This document shows positions 21,268 through 33,185 of a stretch of 64,000 nucleotides of DNA, in pieces. Position 1 is the first letter of the stretch, and the number at the start of each line of letters is the position of its first letter. Below the pieces are notes generated by a model. The model searched no databases. It was not told where the DNA came from and saw only the letters and a program-made list of their open reading frames with translations. The position numbers were made by a program, and so were the translations under genes. This DNA comes from Lasiodiplodia sp. COLG20 (Eukaryota > Ascomycota > Dothideomycetes > Botryosphaeriales > Botryosphaeriaceae), in contig VNWV01000006.1 in the NCBI GenBank assembly GCA_009801085.1, forward strand, positions 124,001-188,000, given 5' to 3'.

Positions 21268-22722
21268 ATGGCATTTCTGCCGCCTGCGCCTTCCTCCTCT
21301 GTCCTTCTCTACCCGTCTTCTACGACAAAATTTTCACCGTACGATGCGTGGAAACATCCAGCGCAATATATACCTACAGTACATTCATCCTCGCAATCCC
21401 CGGATATTTCTGAAGACCTCTACTCTGTTTTCAAACTCGATGCCACATCCATCGGCGAGGAGCGTCCTTCCTCCGGAAAGCGCGACCTGAGATGACAAGA
21501 CGGCATGGGCCATGAAATGCTCGGATGGCTCGATTCAGCAGCGCATCTTCGGTTCGGCCATCGTGAAGACCGAGCAGATCAAATACGACATCAGCGTCGA
21601 TCCTCAAGTGATTCAGCCACTTCTCGATGTGCTGGATTTGAAATGCGTGGTACGTATTGTCTGACCAAATTTACAAAGTAGTAAAGTTAACCATTGTAGG
21701 CCGTCAGTGCTCTGTTCAAAATGTTCCTAGTCGATGAGATGGGACTTGTACGAGTCCGCCGCGACACGCGGCTTCTGAATGTCCTCTATGGTCTTTGCAG
21801 GTTCTACAACATCCTCGGCGGCGTCCCTGTCATCCAAGCCGAAGTGAACGCCATTCCTCGGAAGCTTTTGGAAGACAAGCAATGGGGCGAGCCTTTGGTT
21901 CGCGAATTCCACCAAGCTTTTCCTGAGGCTGTCGGGGAGATCAACAAGTTAAGTCTTGCAAGAGCTGCAGGGTATGTGACGAAGTTCCGAAAGGTCATTG
22001 GCTGGGAGTTGGATGGAAACGCGAACGGAGATCCGAAAAGGTTCGACTTGCTCCTGGTCAGTGCCTGTGGAAGATTCTGGAAAGCCAAGAACAACGTCTC
22101 CGTAGGCCCAAGGCTTCTCCATCCAAAGAAGGACGATCTGGATACCTGGGCAAGGGGATACAAGCACCTTGGCAAAGGGCCGGCGTGGATGACCCAGGCT
22201 CGCCTTGATGCTCACGAACATCCGCCGATCATCAATTCCTTCACGGACATCGAGAAGCTCAAGGCACTCTCACCCATCTTCGCCGCGATTCCGGACACCC
22301 GACCTCCTACTATTCGTCAAGGAAGGAAGGATTACCAAAATCCCCACGGTCGCATCGAGGACATGCCAGAGAACCCCGAGCTACGTGCCATGGCAGATGA
22401 CGATGAAGAAGAGATCTACCTCGGCCCCATCATCTACACCAAACATTGGTTCCCTGTCCTCCAGAGGTTCTTTAAGACCGAAAACATCAAGGATATCCCA
22501 GCGCTTCCACGCGAAAATGTCATGCCCAACTGGGGAGATGGAGACCTCATGAGCGGCGGATCTCTAGATCGCACCAAGAAGTATGAAGCGTACGTCAAGA
22601 AGTGCAAGAAATTCGGACGTAATGCGCTCGTTGTCTACCTCTTGTCGGAGCTGAAACGGTCCGTTGGCAAGCAGAGAGAGTTTAAGTCTATCTCGTCGAA
22701 GATCGATGTTTGCCTAGAGTAA
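21268..22722 (+). CDS. Orphan protein of unknown function, possibly frameshifted near its 5' end
   Basis: The clean model starts at ATG 21512, with exons 21512-21649 and 21700-22722 (50-bp intron), 386 aa. The protein is hydrophilic, with an acidic patch (DDDEEEIYLG), a basic C-terminus and no membrane span or named domain. Upstream, an open frame from ATG 21268 to 21492 (MAFLPPAPSSS..., then SPDISEDLYSVFKLDATSIG) also looks coding. It would join the main frame if one base were lost or gained near 21,488-21,495. So the gene is either truncated by a recent frameshift, starts downstream at 21512, or contains an assembly error. It lies next to two decayed orphan genes and downstream of a MITE. 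I do not recognise the family. Confidence 0.6.
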
Positions 22723-23122
22723 GGCCTTTTCAAAAATTCCCAAGAGAAACTTCAGCGGACCAAGGATACGAACATCCACATGCTGCCGCCGGGATGTATG
22801 GGTGACGGTTGTACGTATATGAGACTTGGAGACAGACACAGCCCTACACCTACGTCCAGGAGTGTAGAAAGATTAGGTAGAATACTCTTTCCAGCCTTTC
22901 CCTTGTACATATCGGATGTATGAAGTGTCAATGGATTTAGTTTGCACAAAGAGGAGGTAATGGAATCAGATGTTCCGCCGTAAATGAGATCGCGATTATT
23001 GCCCTTGCAGGGATGCCAAGTCCCTCTACAGAACTATCAATTTTATAACACATCCAGGTATCTTGAAATTGACTCCCGAAACGCCATCAGTTATCCCTTA
23101 ACCGACCCAATCCACGCAGGTA
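22723..23122. other. Intergenic region between convergent genes
   Basis: Short shared 3' region; no gene. Confidence 0.4.
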
Positions 23123-26100
23123 TTACTTCCGCACGCCATTCTCGCACCATTCCAGGTGCTCCCTCATCGCAGGAAACACATCCCTCGCCGAATTCTTCCC
23201 CATCCATGTATCCAAATGCCCATAACCCTGCACCACTTTCCTCGAATACAGATCCGGTCCAAACCGCCGCCTCAGCGCATCGTACGTCAGGAACGTGCTC
23301 TCGGGATCGTAGACGACATTCGACCCACCGCTGACGAACAAGATCGGCAACCCCCTCAGCCTCTCCCACCCTCCCTCGGTCGCGACGGTATCGCCTCCCT
23401 CCCCATCCAGCACGCGGCCAGCCCGCCCCATGGCCATCGTCTGCGTCAGCATCCGCATGTGCACGCCGCCCAAAAGCTCGCCCAACCGCTCGTGCGTCGC
23501 GCGATTCAAATTCGCATGCTCCCAGCAGCGCCCGTACGTGAGGCTGAAGCGGTGGCAGACGGCGCTGCGGCACACCTCGGCCTTGCGCTCGACCGGGTAG
23601 AAGCGCAGCGCCTGATCTATCGCGCCCTGCACCGCCGCTGCTGCCGCCTTGTTGCCGTTCGCCGCCTCGGCGCCTTCGGCCGCCGTCATGGGGAACCACT
23701 CGCTGCCGGCCGCGGCGGCGTACACCTTGGGCAGGCACGGCGCGTCCGCCTTCAGCGTGTTCCAGCGCCCGAAGACGAGGTGCGCGAAGACCTGCGTGCA
23801 GCTCAGGCCGGCGAGCCAGGCGGACGGGATGGTCCCGTCGAGCAGGCCGATGGCGGTGGAGACGGAGCCCATGCAATGCGCGATGACGTAGATCTTCTCG
23901 TTTTTTTCTTCTGCGCGGCGGAGGTACTCGAGTGCGGCGAGGACGTCTAGGCGCGCTTCGTAGACGGTTCCGCCTTGGGCGCAGACGGGCGACGCGATGA
24001 AGCGGTGCGAGACGATGGATAGGGTGTGGCCGAGCGAGGTGAAGTAGTCGACGGCATTGGTCGGGACGGTTGGCAGCGCGAAGATTTCGTGCGTGACGGA
24101 GGCGCCGGGGACCATGAGGATGTGGTGTTTTTTGCGGCGGGTAGGCGTGGTGGTTGCGGCCCAGGTGCGGAGCGTGCTGGTGACGCCGTCGCGGGCGGTG
24201 AGTTCGACGGTGCTGGTGGGCGCGGGCTTGGGTGGAGGGCTGTCGAAGATGTCCACTTTGGGCTGGGAGAGTTGGAGTTTGCCGAGCGGCCCCAGGTAGA
24301 AGGAAGCGGTGTTTTGGGCGAAGTTGCCGACGAAGTCGGCGACGGTTGAGGCGCGGTCGAGGAGGCTGCCGTTCGGTAGGGCGGACAGCGTCTTCAGCTC
24401 CGAGGCGAAGTTGCGCCACGGTATGCGCAGGATTCCTTTGGCGGCTAGGGAGCCGTCGGGGTGGGTGATTGTGGTACGCAGCACGGTCGTGGCTCTCCAG
24501 GTCGAAGTGATGGAAAAGGCCATCTCGGGCGTGAGGTCCTTCTTGCCGTGCATATGGTATGTGATGCCATCGGTGCTCTGAACAGTTAGGTTGTAAACCA
24601 GATTGCTGCCTTCAGAAACCGATTTGTCTGTAGAAAAGAATTCTACCTTGCCTCTTACGAGAAGAGGGTTCTTTGACAGGGCTCTACAGGAGAGGGTCCC
24701 GGTGGCGACGGCGTCCTGGTTCTGCGTATTGTTCCTTCTTCTAGGAGACGAAACACTCAGATACAGCAAGCCCGAGCTTGATGAGCTTTGCGCAGTCTTT
24801 TCAGCGCTGACAAAGTCATCGAGATCGTTACCGACGTGAATATGGCCTTCCATGATCTCAGTGAACTGTACGCCACCCGCGGCCGCTGCTATCTGCATGG
24901 TCCTGTGGGCTGCAGCAAGATCCCGGGGATGCGGAAATGATTTAGCAGGTTTGCCGAATAGATCAAGCCTACCATTCCTTGTCCAATCAATGCACAGGCC
25001 TCTTTGATGCGCGATGAGGTCCACGGACCGCTCAGCGAGGGCGGTGATGGTGGCAAAAGGGTTAACACCTGGGACATTAGCATTCAATATGCATGCATTA
25101 TGGAGAACACCTCTTACCAAGGGAAGTTGGAACCACGGCTCCGTCAACACAGACGAGACCATCATGAACTTCTGAACCTTGACCACTGAAAACCTGTCCC
25201 AGATGATTGGTGGCACCACGTCTGCCGGTACCGTCGGAGCTCATCACGGCGCCACCGAGGGGATGAACCGTAATCTGTTCTTGTTTGTTTAATACTACTC
25301 AAGGTTATCAGTATCATCACTGTAGGAAGGGGATTCCATTTCTCGTACCGGAATGGAAGGGAGTATTGACAAGCGTGCCGCCAATAGCATGGGTTGCCTT
25401 TGCAAGAACAGCATTCAGCTTCTTTACACTCTCTGTACGCCCAACTCCCACGAATTGCAACTGTGGTTTATCATTGTTGAGAGACAAAATCGCTTCGTTG
25501 CTGTCGTGCGACATGATGAGGTAGACTTGGGTCTTGTTGACGGAACCACCTTTGGAGTACGGGCCAAGGAATCTAGCTTCAGCTTTCGACATTAGGTGTT
25601 GGAGCTGGTCTTTAGCATTCAATCCTTCCGGCTGCTGCTTCCCGGGCAGTATCTCCAGCATCGACTGTATCAGAGGTGCAAGTGCTTCTGGGATGGCACC
25701 TTCCTGCATAATGTAACCATCGAGGACGTTTGGAGAGCTGATGGCGTCTCTGTTGTCAATGATTCCGGTAATTGTCGGGCCGGATGGTTGTTCTGTTGAA
25801 GGCTTCGCCCGGCCGATACCGTTCACAACCTCATTTGTGTCATATCCTTGGCCGTGTCAGTACTGCTGAGTTTGACCATCTTGATTGACTCACCAAAGGA
25901 TAAGATATCCCCGTTTCCAGAGAGCTTTTGCCCTACCATAGGAGATACCTGCAAACCATGATCTCGGGAACGGAGGAGAATTTCTGTTGTTCCCAAAGAA
26001 CCGGCCCCAAGAAAGCAAAGTTCCTTCTGCATGAAAAGTTAGTAGTGATTCGGGCAAATTAAATAGATGATCAATACTTACTGCTCGTACCCACATCAGG

Positions 26101-27288
26101 CTTCTGTGGAAGTTGTCCTCAAACTTTTCCCTTCCGGCGCCATGCCAGGCGAAGAAGATAATGTAGCCATTAACTTTTGGATCTAGGCTGATATAACGTA
26201 CTTCACACTCGCAAAACATTTCCGCTCCCCAATTCCAGGCATCGGGAATGTAGTTCATCAGAACCGAATTCTTGGAGCCATCGTTCACCCCAGTACAGTC
26301 TTGCCCACTGCATGTTGAGGCCTTCATTTGAACACCAGCGTTGTTCAAACCCTCTCGGAAAAACGTAGTTTGTGGTACACGGTAGAAGTTGTGCTTCTGG
26401 CCTAAAGCCTCAGCCTGCTTCTCAAGTACGGAGAGCTTCTTCGGCGAAGGAAGGTGCTCTGGATAGGGAGTTGGCTGTAGCATTTCCGAGGCACGTTTGT
26501 AGTCTGAAAATTGATCAATGCACGTTTTTGGGTTGAGAGCTGAGTATACTCACAAGGGTCGAGAGCACCCGTGTCGTTCCGAAGCTCGGATGGCCATGCA
26601 CTGAGTGCCAAGGTGCGTTTGTCACACTCCAAGTAAACGTTTGCGTTGATGAGAGACGTTCCACCAAGGCCTATATCTTCAGCATCAGATAAGCTTAAAA
26701 GGAATGGAAATGTTGCTCACCTTTCCCAACGAAGGCGTTTTGTCCTTGACCTAGAACCAAATTGTACATCCCCGTGGGGCTTCCGGCAGCAACACTCTTG
26801 CATGATGCCGTCGCTCTACCAGTGCTTCCGGAGAGGTGGAATTCTGGCAACACTTCCATCAGAGTACTCGGATACTCGCCGGCTACATATCGTCAGTGTG
26901 CTGTAGTATTCACTCGTTCACTGAAGTACGCACGCCATTTCTCTTTCCCCATTTCGAGCACTGCAACGCTCTTCCCTGCCCTCGCCATCCGGCTTGCCGC
27001 AACACCACCGCCGTACCCAGATCCGATAACGACAACGTCATACTCCGAGCGCATCAAGTGCACCGATTTGCTTAACCGGGGAAATTTGGGTTTCGACGTG
27101 GAGTTCCTTCTTGCATCGGGATTGGCTTTTTCTGAAGAACGGGATTTCGGCCGTGTGGCGTCCGTTGCTATGCTTATTTTTTCTGAGAAAATGGAAATGG
27201 ATTCGAGAGCTTTTGGGACTCCGGCGGCGGTCAATTTGTTGTCTCCCAGTCGATCAAACCAGCCACCTAAGTCAGAAAACGGTGCCAT
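23123..27288 (-). CDS. Cholesterol-oxidase-like GMC oxidoreductase fused to an alpha/beta hydrolase
   Basis: Eight exons with consistent phases: 27288-26934, 26882-26721, 26670-26554, 26503-26082, 26026-25894, 25846-25349, 25279-25118 and 25068-23123; 1,264 aa. The N-terminal half is an FAD enzyme: the dinucleotide site VVIGSGYGGGVAA (about residues 86-98), KEKWPGEYP, the FAD-ring contact GLGGTSLINANVY, and the C-terminal active-site region TVHPLGGAVMSSDG followed by GVNPFATI. The C-terminal part (about residues 930-1240) is an alpha/beta hydrolase whose nucleophile elbow reads AHCMGS, so Cys (about residue 1015) replaces the usual Ser. A late GYGHLDTW supplies the likely catalytic His. Similar fusions exist in bacteria and fungi and are annotated as cholesterol-oxidase-like or lipase fusions. 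It probably oxidises a hydrophobic alcohol or sterol-like substrate, with hydrolysis of an ester or lactone intermediate. The substrate is not known. Confidence 0.85.
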
Positions 27289-27411
27289 GGTTGGTGGTCT
27301 CCAATCTCCCTCTCAGTGAGGGTTGGAGTTTTTCTGTGGGACCTTTGAGGATAAGAAAAAGATGTCAGTGTGGGCACTCGGTTTTCACCTCTGTCGCCTG
27401 GGTGGCTGTAT

Positions 27412-27421
27412 TTTTATATAA
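27412..27421 (-). promoter_or_regulatory. TATA-like element upstream of the GMC/hydrolase fusion gene
   Basis: The minus strand reads TATATAAAAA about 125 bp before the ATG at 27288. Position and sequence fit a TATA box. Confidence 0.4.
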
Positions 27422-28682
27422 TTCTATGCAGCGTGACCCATGATAGTGAACTAAGCTCGCAGAGTCCTCATCGGGTTGGTCAACTAGAACGGGGCGAGCC
27501 GTTAGATATAAAAGTGGCATTTTCCGTTATCAAGAGCACATTCAGCAGCGACGAAGATTTCACATGGCGCAGACGTGGCACCAGTTTGTGGACATGAAGA
27601 GAGTGTGTGGCGATGCGTTGTCACACCAATTTCAAGGAGATTTTCAGCTCTCATGCAGGGCAAAAATATCGTACCGTACGCGTCGAGCCATATCGTGCTA
27701 CATGAGGATCGGAGAATCATCTGTATTGAGCTTTAGGTGCGGAAGGGTGTACACCTTGGGCCTAGTGAGGCTGCTAAACGGGCATGGCGGCCACGTACGC
27801 TTCTGCTGTGTGGCTGATGAAGCGTTCTATCGGGGCCGAGGCTGGTAAGCGAAATCAAAAGTGGCTGGATCGAGACGCAAATAGGCAGACATGTGTCGAA
27901 AGTGGGCTTGTTAGATCGAAGCTGATGGGGGGCTATACGGCCCTTCCCGGCGTGCATCAGCCAACAGTCGAGCCCGGAGAAAAAGCCATCACCCGGGGCG
28001 GCCGAGATCCTGAATGGCTGAGTCTGTATGGGAAACTTCAAACATCCGCCGAAGAAAAGGATTCAACTGCCGACGAAGTTGCATCTGTTCATGACCGTTG
28101 CAATTCATCGTTCGCTATCTACCACACCCTCGGCGGTTTTTCTCACAGTTTTTTTTTACGCCCCCACCAGACTATCGAATTCAAGTGCAGATCGATTGCA
28201 GCATCTGTCAGCCTTATCTAAGGCCCCCGCTTACCCGCTTACCCTTCCAAAACCAGTAATTGCATCTTCTCCGCAAAACCATCCCAACCCCAAAATAGCT
28301 TACGTCTGCGATTTCTCAGCCCTACTTTATCCCGTGCGTAAAACAAACCTGCATCTCCATCAAGTAGATCTGCACCCGCATCCTACACCCACACCGGAGC
28401 AACGCTCCGCCAATATTATTTTCCCCACATTAAGCACTCCTCTAAGCCTCAAACACCGAAGAAAAAAAAACTGAGTCCGATCAGATCAGATCCAGAGTCG
28501 CGTCACCGCACGTGGCAAGGAGTGGGCGGTCCACGCGGAAAAGGTCTTCGGCGGCTTGTTCGCGAACCGTGGTTCTCAGCGTTTCGTTTACCTTATAGCG
28601 AGTTAGGCGCACACGGTCGAGATTTCGGGGCCGATGTCGGCCGGCATACCCAGTCAAAGTGATCAGAGAGTTCGGTTTGCTC
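27422..28682. other. Intergenic region between divergent genes, first part
   Basis: No coding signal. Contains poly-pyrimidine tracts (about 28,140 and 28,215-28,250). Confidence 0.4.
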
Positions 28683-28777
28683 GTGTCATGGGTAGTTGAA
28701 GCGATGGTCCTGACGTAAATGTGAAATGAAAAATGATACAACCACGTCCGGACGATAGCTTCAACTGCCCACATATG
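28683..28777. mobile_element. Foldback MITE, copy 3 (diverged)
   Basis: Right arm CGTCCGGACGATAGCTTCAA is intact. The left arm (GGGTAGTTGAAGCGATGGTCC) carries several mismatches to it. Spacer about 32 bp. The oldest-looking of the four copies. Confidence 0.7.
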
Positions 28778-29553
28778 TCGCATTCTTGTGAAAGTAGATA
28801 GCTATCTCTTACCTCAATATTTGACCCTGGTCCTCAACTGCGTTACCCACCTGTAAAAAGGTCAGGAAGGAATGCATGTGACTGAATCAGACACTGAGAT
28901 GAAGAGAACATCTTTGTCCATACAGGCAGCCTTGTGCGAGTGATTCTTTCGATTTCCTTTAATTAGAGAGATGTTAAAACAGTAAGTGCCTGGACTCCTT
29001 ATAAAATCCATAAGAACCAGACAGACATTCAATAATGTTACTTCATCTGGGAAAGTAAATGAACTTCATCATCCGTTCCTCTACGCGCCATTTTCCATAG
29101 TGCATTGCGAAGCATGCAATAATGAGCCCACTTTTTGATCCATACACCGCTCGTAGAAGCATAGATATAGAAATCACTTGCTAAGAAGGTCGTCTGTGGT
29201 GCTTTTGCATCGATTGGTCAGTGTGGAGACTTGATGTAGGCGTAACGTCTATGCGCACCACGAAGCTGCCTCAGAAAATGCCTACATTTTGCAGAATTGC
29301 GGGGCTTATAACGGATATGAAGCGCAGATCCCCCGCATGAGACGGGAACGCGCGGCCGTAGGTATGTAGTGCAGGCTTAGTAGCTATCGGACTCTTCCCG
29401 ACGACTAGCGGCGGGCGTTTCCCGAGGTTGCACATCAGTGCTCCCCTGCACCCATAAATTTTAAGACTCGGTAGCAAATATACGCATAACACATCATTTT
29501 CAGTCTCAACTTCCCAAAATCATACCACAGAGAAACTCCCGCCGTTTCTACTC
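28778..29553. other. Intergenic region upstream of the amidohydrolase gene
   Basis: No gene seen. The last 100-150 bp should hold the promoter and leader of the gene starting at 29554. Confidence 0.4.
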
Positions 29554-30531
29554 ATGTCTCATCAACAATTCCCATTCCCTCCAAAACCCGTGCCACCAGG
29601 CGCATGGGATACACACTTGCACGTGTTCGAAACGTCCAAGTTCCCATTAGCCGATGGAAGACACTTCACTCCGGCTCCGGCAACTTTGCAGCAACTCAAG
29701 GCTTTCGAGGAAAGCATCGGCGTTCAGTGCGTGTGCATCGCGCATGGGCTGTCGTATGGAGCAGACTGCAACTCCCTGCTCCACTTCATCGCCGAATGGA
29801 ACAAACAAAGCACCACGGCAGTAGCTCGCGGCATTTGCGTACTTGACTTGGAAACGGTGACGGACGATCTGCTGGATGCTTACCATGCCGCCGGCGTGCG
29901 GTCGGTTCGACTTGACTTCTTTCGGCACCGCGCGATGCAAGATGTGGACAAGCAAGCGGACCTCATCCTCAAAACAGATGAGCGCCTGTCTGCGTGGCTT
30001 GGAGAACGCGGGCGAAGGGAACAGGGAGGAAAGGTTTGGAGCATCCAGATCCAACAGCCTCGCTTGGACTTTTGGCCAAGGCTCAGGAAAGTCGGAGCGT
30101 CTCTGAAACGACCACTGGTTGTGGATCACCTCGCGTCTCTCGAATGCGCCAGCCTCAGGGAGCACGGAGTTCCGTGGACCAGCGAGGAAGAGGAGGGATT
30201 TTCAGAGCTACTCCAAGCGTTGAGGGAAGGGAACACGTGGATGAAGATCTCTGCTCCGTACCGGTGCTCGGATGACGCCCCGATGTTTCAGGAGCTGAAG
30301 CCCATTGTTCGTCGCATCGTGGATGCAAACCCCCGGCGTGTTGTTTGGGGAAGTGATTGGCCTCACACGCAGAGGCACAAAGACCGCGTTGGAAGAAATC
30401 CTGAAGACACAGAGCCCTTTCTTAAAGTGGATGACGGATGCTGGGTTGAATCTCTTAGCACATGGCTGTCGGATGATGAGTGGAAAGCGCTTTGGGTGGA
30501 AAACCCATGTGATCTGTACGATTTTGTGTAA
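29554..30531 (+). CDS. Amidohydrolase-2 family protein, 2-pyrone-4,6-dicarboxylate lactonase-like
   Basis: Single exon, 325 aa, the usual length of this TIM-barrel family. The first metal/anchor motif GAWDTHLHVFE is at residues about 16-26. The middle contains VRSVRLDF and RPLVVDHLAS, and the C-terminal catalytic aspartate lies in VVWGSDWPHT (about residues 265-274). These features match LigI-type 2-pyrone-4,6-dicarboxylate hydrolases, which open a lactone ring in bacterial protocatechuate/gallate catabolism; fungal homologues act on uncharacterised lactones. The MFS organic-anion permease 600 bp downstream on the same strand suggests import and hydrolysis of an aromatic-derived acid. That pairing is inference. 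Cytosolic, no signal peptide. Confidence 0.82.
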   Translation: MSHQQFPFPPKPVPPGAWDTHLHVFETSKFPLADGRHFTPAPATLQQLKAFEESIGVQCVCIAHGLSYGADCNSLLHFIAEWNKQSTTAVARGICVLDLETVTDDLLDAYHAAGVRSVRLDFFRHRAMQDVDKQADLILKTDERLSAWLGERGRREQGGKVWSIQIQQPRLDFWPRLRKVGASLKRPLVVDHLASLECASLREHGVPWTSEEEEGFSELLQALREGNTWMKISAPYRCSDDAPMFQELKPIVRRIVDANPRRVVWGSDWPHTQRHKDRVGRNPEDTEPFLKVDDGCWVESLSTWLSDDEWKALWVENPCDLYDFV

Positions 30532-31139
30532 ATACATATGTAGATGGAATCGTAATTCATATGTATCATACAATGCAATAACAACAGTAATAATTAACGC
30601 AGATGATCGAAGATCACCATCAGCATGAGGGGAGCGACAGTGAGAACTGTGTGTATGGTTTGTCGAAATACCACCGAGTGACATCAGGAAATGCGTTGCT
30701 GAATGTGTCGACACGGTGATTCGCTGCAAGGCTGTAACAACAGCTCCGCTTTTCGTCCACAGTAGGCACCACTCTCACGAACGGACACATCCCGCTCTGG
30801 ATTCTGGAACCAGTATTGGTCTCAAGCCAAGCTCAAGCGGTCTACATGGGCTGTTTTCTCGGAAGCGGCCCCGCTCCGAGACCAGCATTGACACACCACA
30901 GAGGGGCTTGTGATGGAAGACGGTGAACCGAGGAATCCTTCCCCCACAAAATCTGGGCCTGTGTGGAACCCCCCGCTCAATAGCGGGACCACCCCGCAAA
31001 GCTTGTGTGCAGGACCAGCTCGGCTTGTGTGCACGTATAAATCTCGGCATCTGGGCAGTCTTTTTGATGGAAGAAGCATTCAGGCCTACCCCTTCTCGTA
31101 TTTTGTTCTGTTGCAAGACATTCTCCTACCTACGCCGCC
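30532..31139 (+). promoter_or_regulatory. Intergenic region and promoter of the MFS gene
   Basis: TATAAA at 31036-31041 lies about 100 bp before the ATG at 31140, and a C/T-rich leader follows. No gene in the 600 bp. Confidence 0.5.
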
Positions 31140-32881
31140 ATGGGAGACGACAACAAACCTTCAGAGCAAGTCTCTGTCAGTGACAAGGGGGTCGGGAGTA
31201 TCGTGCAAGATCCGAACACCAACCGACTTGCTTTAGCTCAAGCATTAAGCCCAGAAGACTTTGCAGCAGCTGAAGCTTCGGTCAAGAAAAAGCTTGATGT
31301 AAGACTGTTGCTAACTGTCTGGGTCATCTTCATCATGAATTATTTGGACAGAGTAGGTTCCAGCTGAGGCTTGCGAGCGGGCCACAATTGCTAATGGCTT
31401 ATTGCAGAACAACATTGCCGCAGCCAAAGTGTCGGGCATCAAGGAAAGCTTAGAGCTGTCTTCTACCCAGTATTCAACCGCAGTGGCTGTCCTATTCGCC
31501 GGCTACGTATCGATGCAGATTCCGTCGAACGTCTTCCTCACACAACTTCGACCTTCGATCTACATTCCGACCGTGATGGCTGTCTGGGGAATACTCTCAT
31601 GCTGCACAGGAGTTGTTAAGGGTGTTGGTGGTCTTTACGCGTGTCGATTCTTCCTCGGAGTTGTTGAAGCCGCGTTCTACCGTACGTTGCACCTACCCCT
31701 TTTCTTGGGCCCCAGCTGACACCGCATCCAGCTGGTGCTTTGTTTCTAATCTCGTCATGGTACCGGCGCTCTGAACTTGGAGTCAGGTGTGCGATCCTGT
31801 TCTCTGGCTCTCAGTTGGGTAGCGCATTCTCCGGCCTGATTGGCGCTGGCATTCAGCATGGTCTGGATGGCAAGAGAGGGATGGAGTCATGGCGTTGGCT
31901 CTTCATTATTGAGGGCAGCATCACAGTCTTCATCGCCTTGTGCTCCATGCTCATCCTCCCAGACTGGCCTTCCAACACCAAATGGCTCACACCGACGGAG
32001 CGAGCGGTCGCTGAATGGAGACTGATCTGTGACGCGGGACAGGTCGATGAGGATGACGAAGCCTGGAGCTATGGCTTCAAGATGGCCTTTGTCGACTGGC
32101 GTCTCTACCTGTTCGCCTTCATGTTCCTTTGCATCCAAGTCGCCAGTGCTACGTCCAACTTCTTTCCCAGTGTTGTCGAAACGCTCGGTTTTAGCAAAGT
32201 AAATACTTTGCTTCTCACCGTTCCGCCTTACATCGTATCCCTAACCGTCACGATCTTCAACAACAAGTCTGCGGACCACTTTCATAACTCCTCCTTCCAC
32301 GTCATGTGGCCTCTTGCATTGGCTATTGTGGGATTTGTTGTGGCCGCTGCAACCTTGAACACAGGCGCCAGATACTTTGCCATGATCCTCATGGTTGTCG
32401 GAGGACACGGTAAGCTTAAATCAATTTAGAACAACAGGAAACGTTATTGACTGAAGCTACTCTACAGGCTCTAACGCTGTCGTGGTTGCATGGACACAGA
32501 AGACCATGCTCCGGCCCCGCGTCAAACGTGCTGCCGCCGTCGCATTTGTCAATGCGATTGGAAACACCTCCCAGGTATGGCGTTTCCACTACCTTCTTTC
32601 TGATGATATACTAACATCAGCAGGTCTTCAGTTCTTACCTCTATCCTGACGAGTCAGCCCCTCGGTACACTCTGGCCATGTCGGCCAACTCAGCCTTCGC
32701 ACTGGTTGGTATATTCATGGCACTGCTCATTCGATTAATCTTGCAGAAGGCGAACCGGGATCTAGAAAGGGGCACGCGTTCTATTGGAGAGGTAATGGTC
32801 GGCGAAGCGGCAGCAGAAATTTCTGGAATCACCGAAGAAGAGCGAGAGGCACGGAAGAGCGGGTTCCGCTACATTACTTAA
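31140..32881 (+). CDS. MFS transporter, anion:cation symporter (allantoate permease, Dal5) family
   Basis: Five exons: 31140-31352, 31408-31681, 31732-32409, 32468-32574 and 32624-32881; 509 aa. Twelve predicted membrane helices. Motifs include VIFIMNYLDR at helix 1 (the conserved D-R pair), GYVSMQIPSNVFLTQLRPS between helices 2 and 3, ACRFFLGVVEAAFYPGA in helix 4-5, and ESWRWLFIIEGSIT at helix 6. These are hallmarks of the fungal ACS family, which imports small organic anions such as allantoate, nicotinate, pantothenate or phthalate. Substrate not deducible. Its position beside the lactonase-like gene suggests an aromatic or lactone acid. Confidence 0.87.
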
Positions 32882-33185
32882 GTGAGGCTGATTTGGAGAC
32901 CGATAACGGAGGACTTAGTGTACCAAATGATGACTGGCACTCCGAGACCGTGCTCTCGCTCTCCACTCACACTCAATGCTCAAGCTTTGAATCAACATGA
33001 GGACACATGTATCATTGGAAGAAAGGTGTACGTAGCGAGTGACTAGATGGATAACGAAGCTGGCCAGCTGTAAAAGAAAAATGTCAAGATCCATTCCCAT
33101 CAAGCGATCACCGCCAAATGGAATCGGTTCAGAACCATAAGAAAATGGCCTGATACGTCGTTCCACGAAGCCTCAACTGACTGAT
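32882..33185. other. Intergenic region between convergent genes
   Basis: About 300 bp between the MFS stop and the small secreted protein stop. No gene. Confidence 0.4.

Noticed and set aside
23091..24419. 442-codon minus-strand frame overlapping the hydrolase half of the fusion gene
   Set aside because: Arg-rich out-of-frame shadow. The other frame carries the hydrolase motifs and joins upstream exons in phase.
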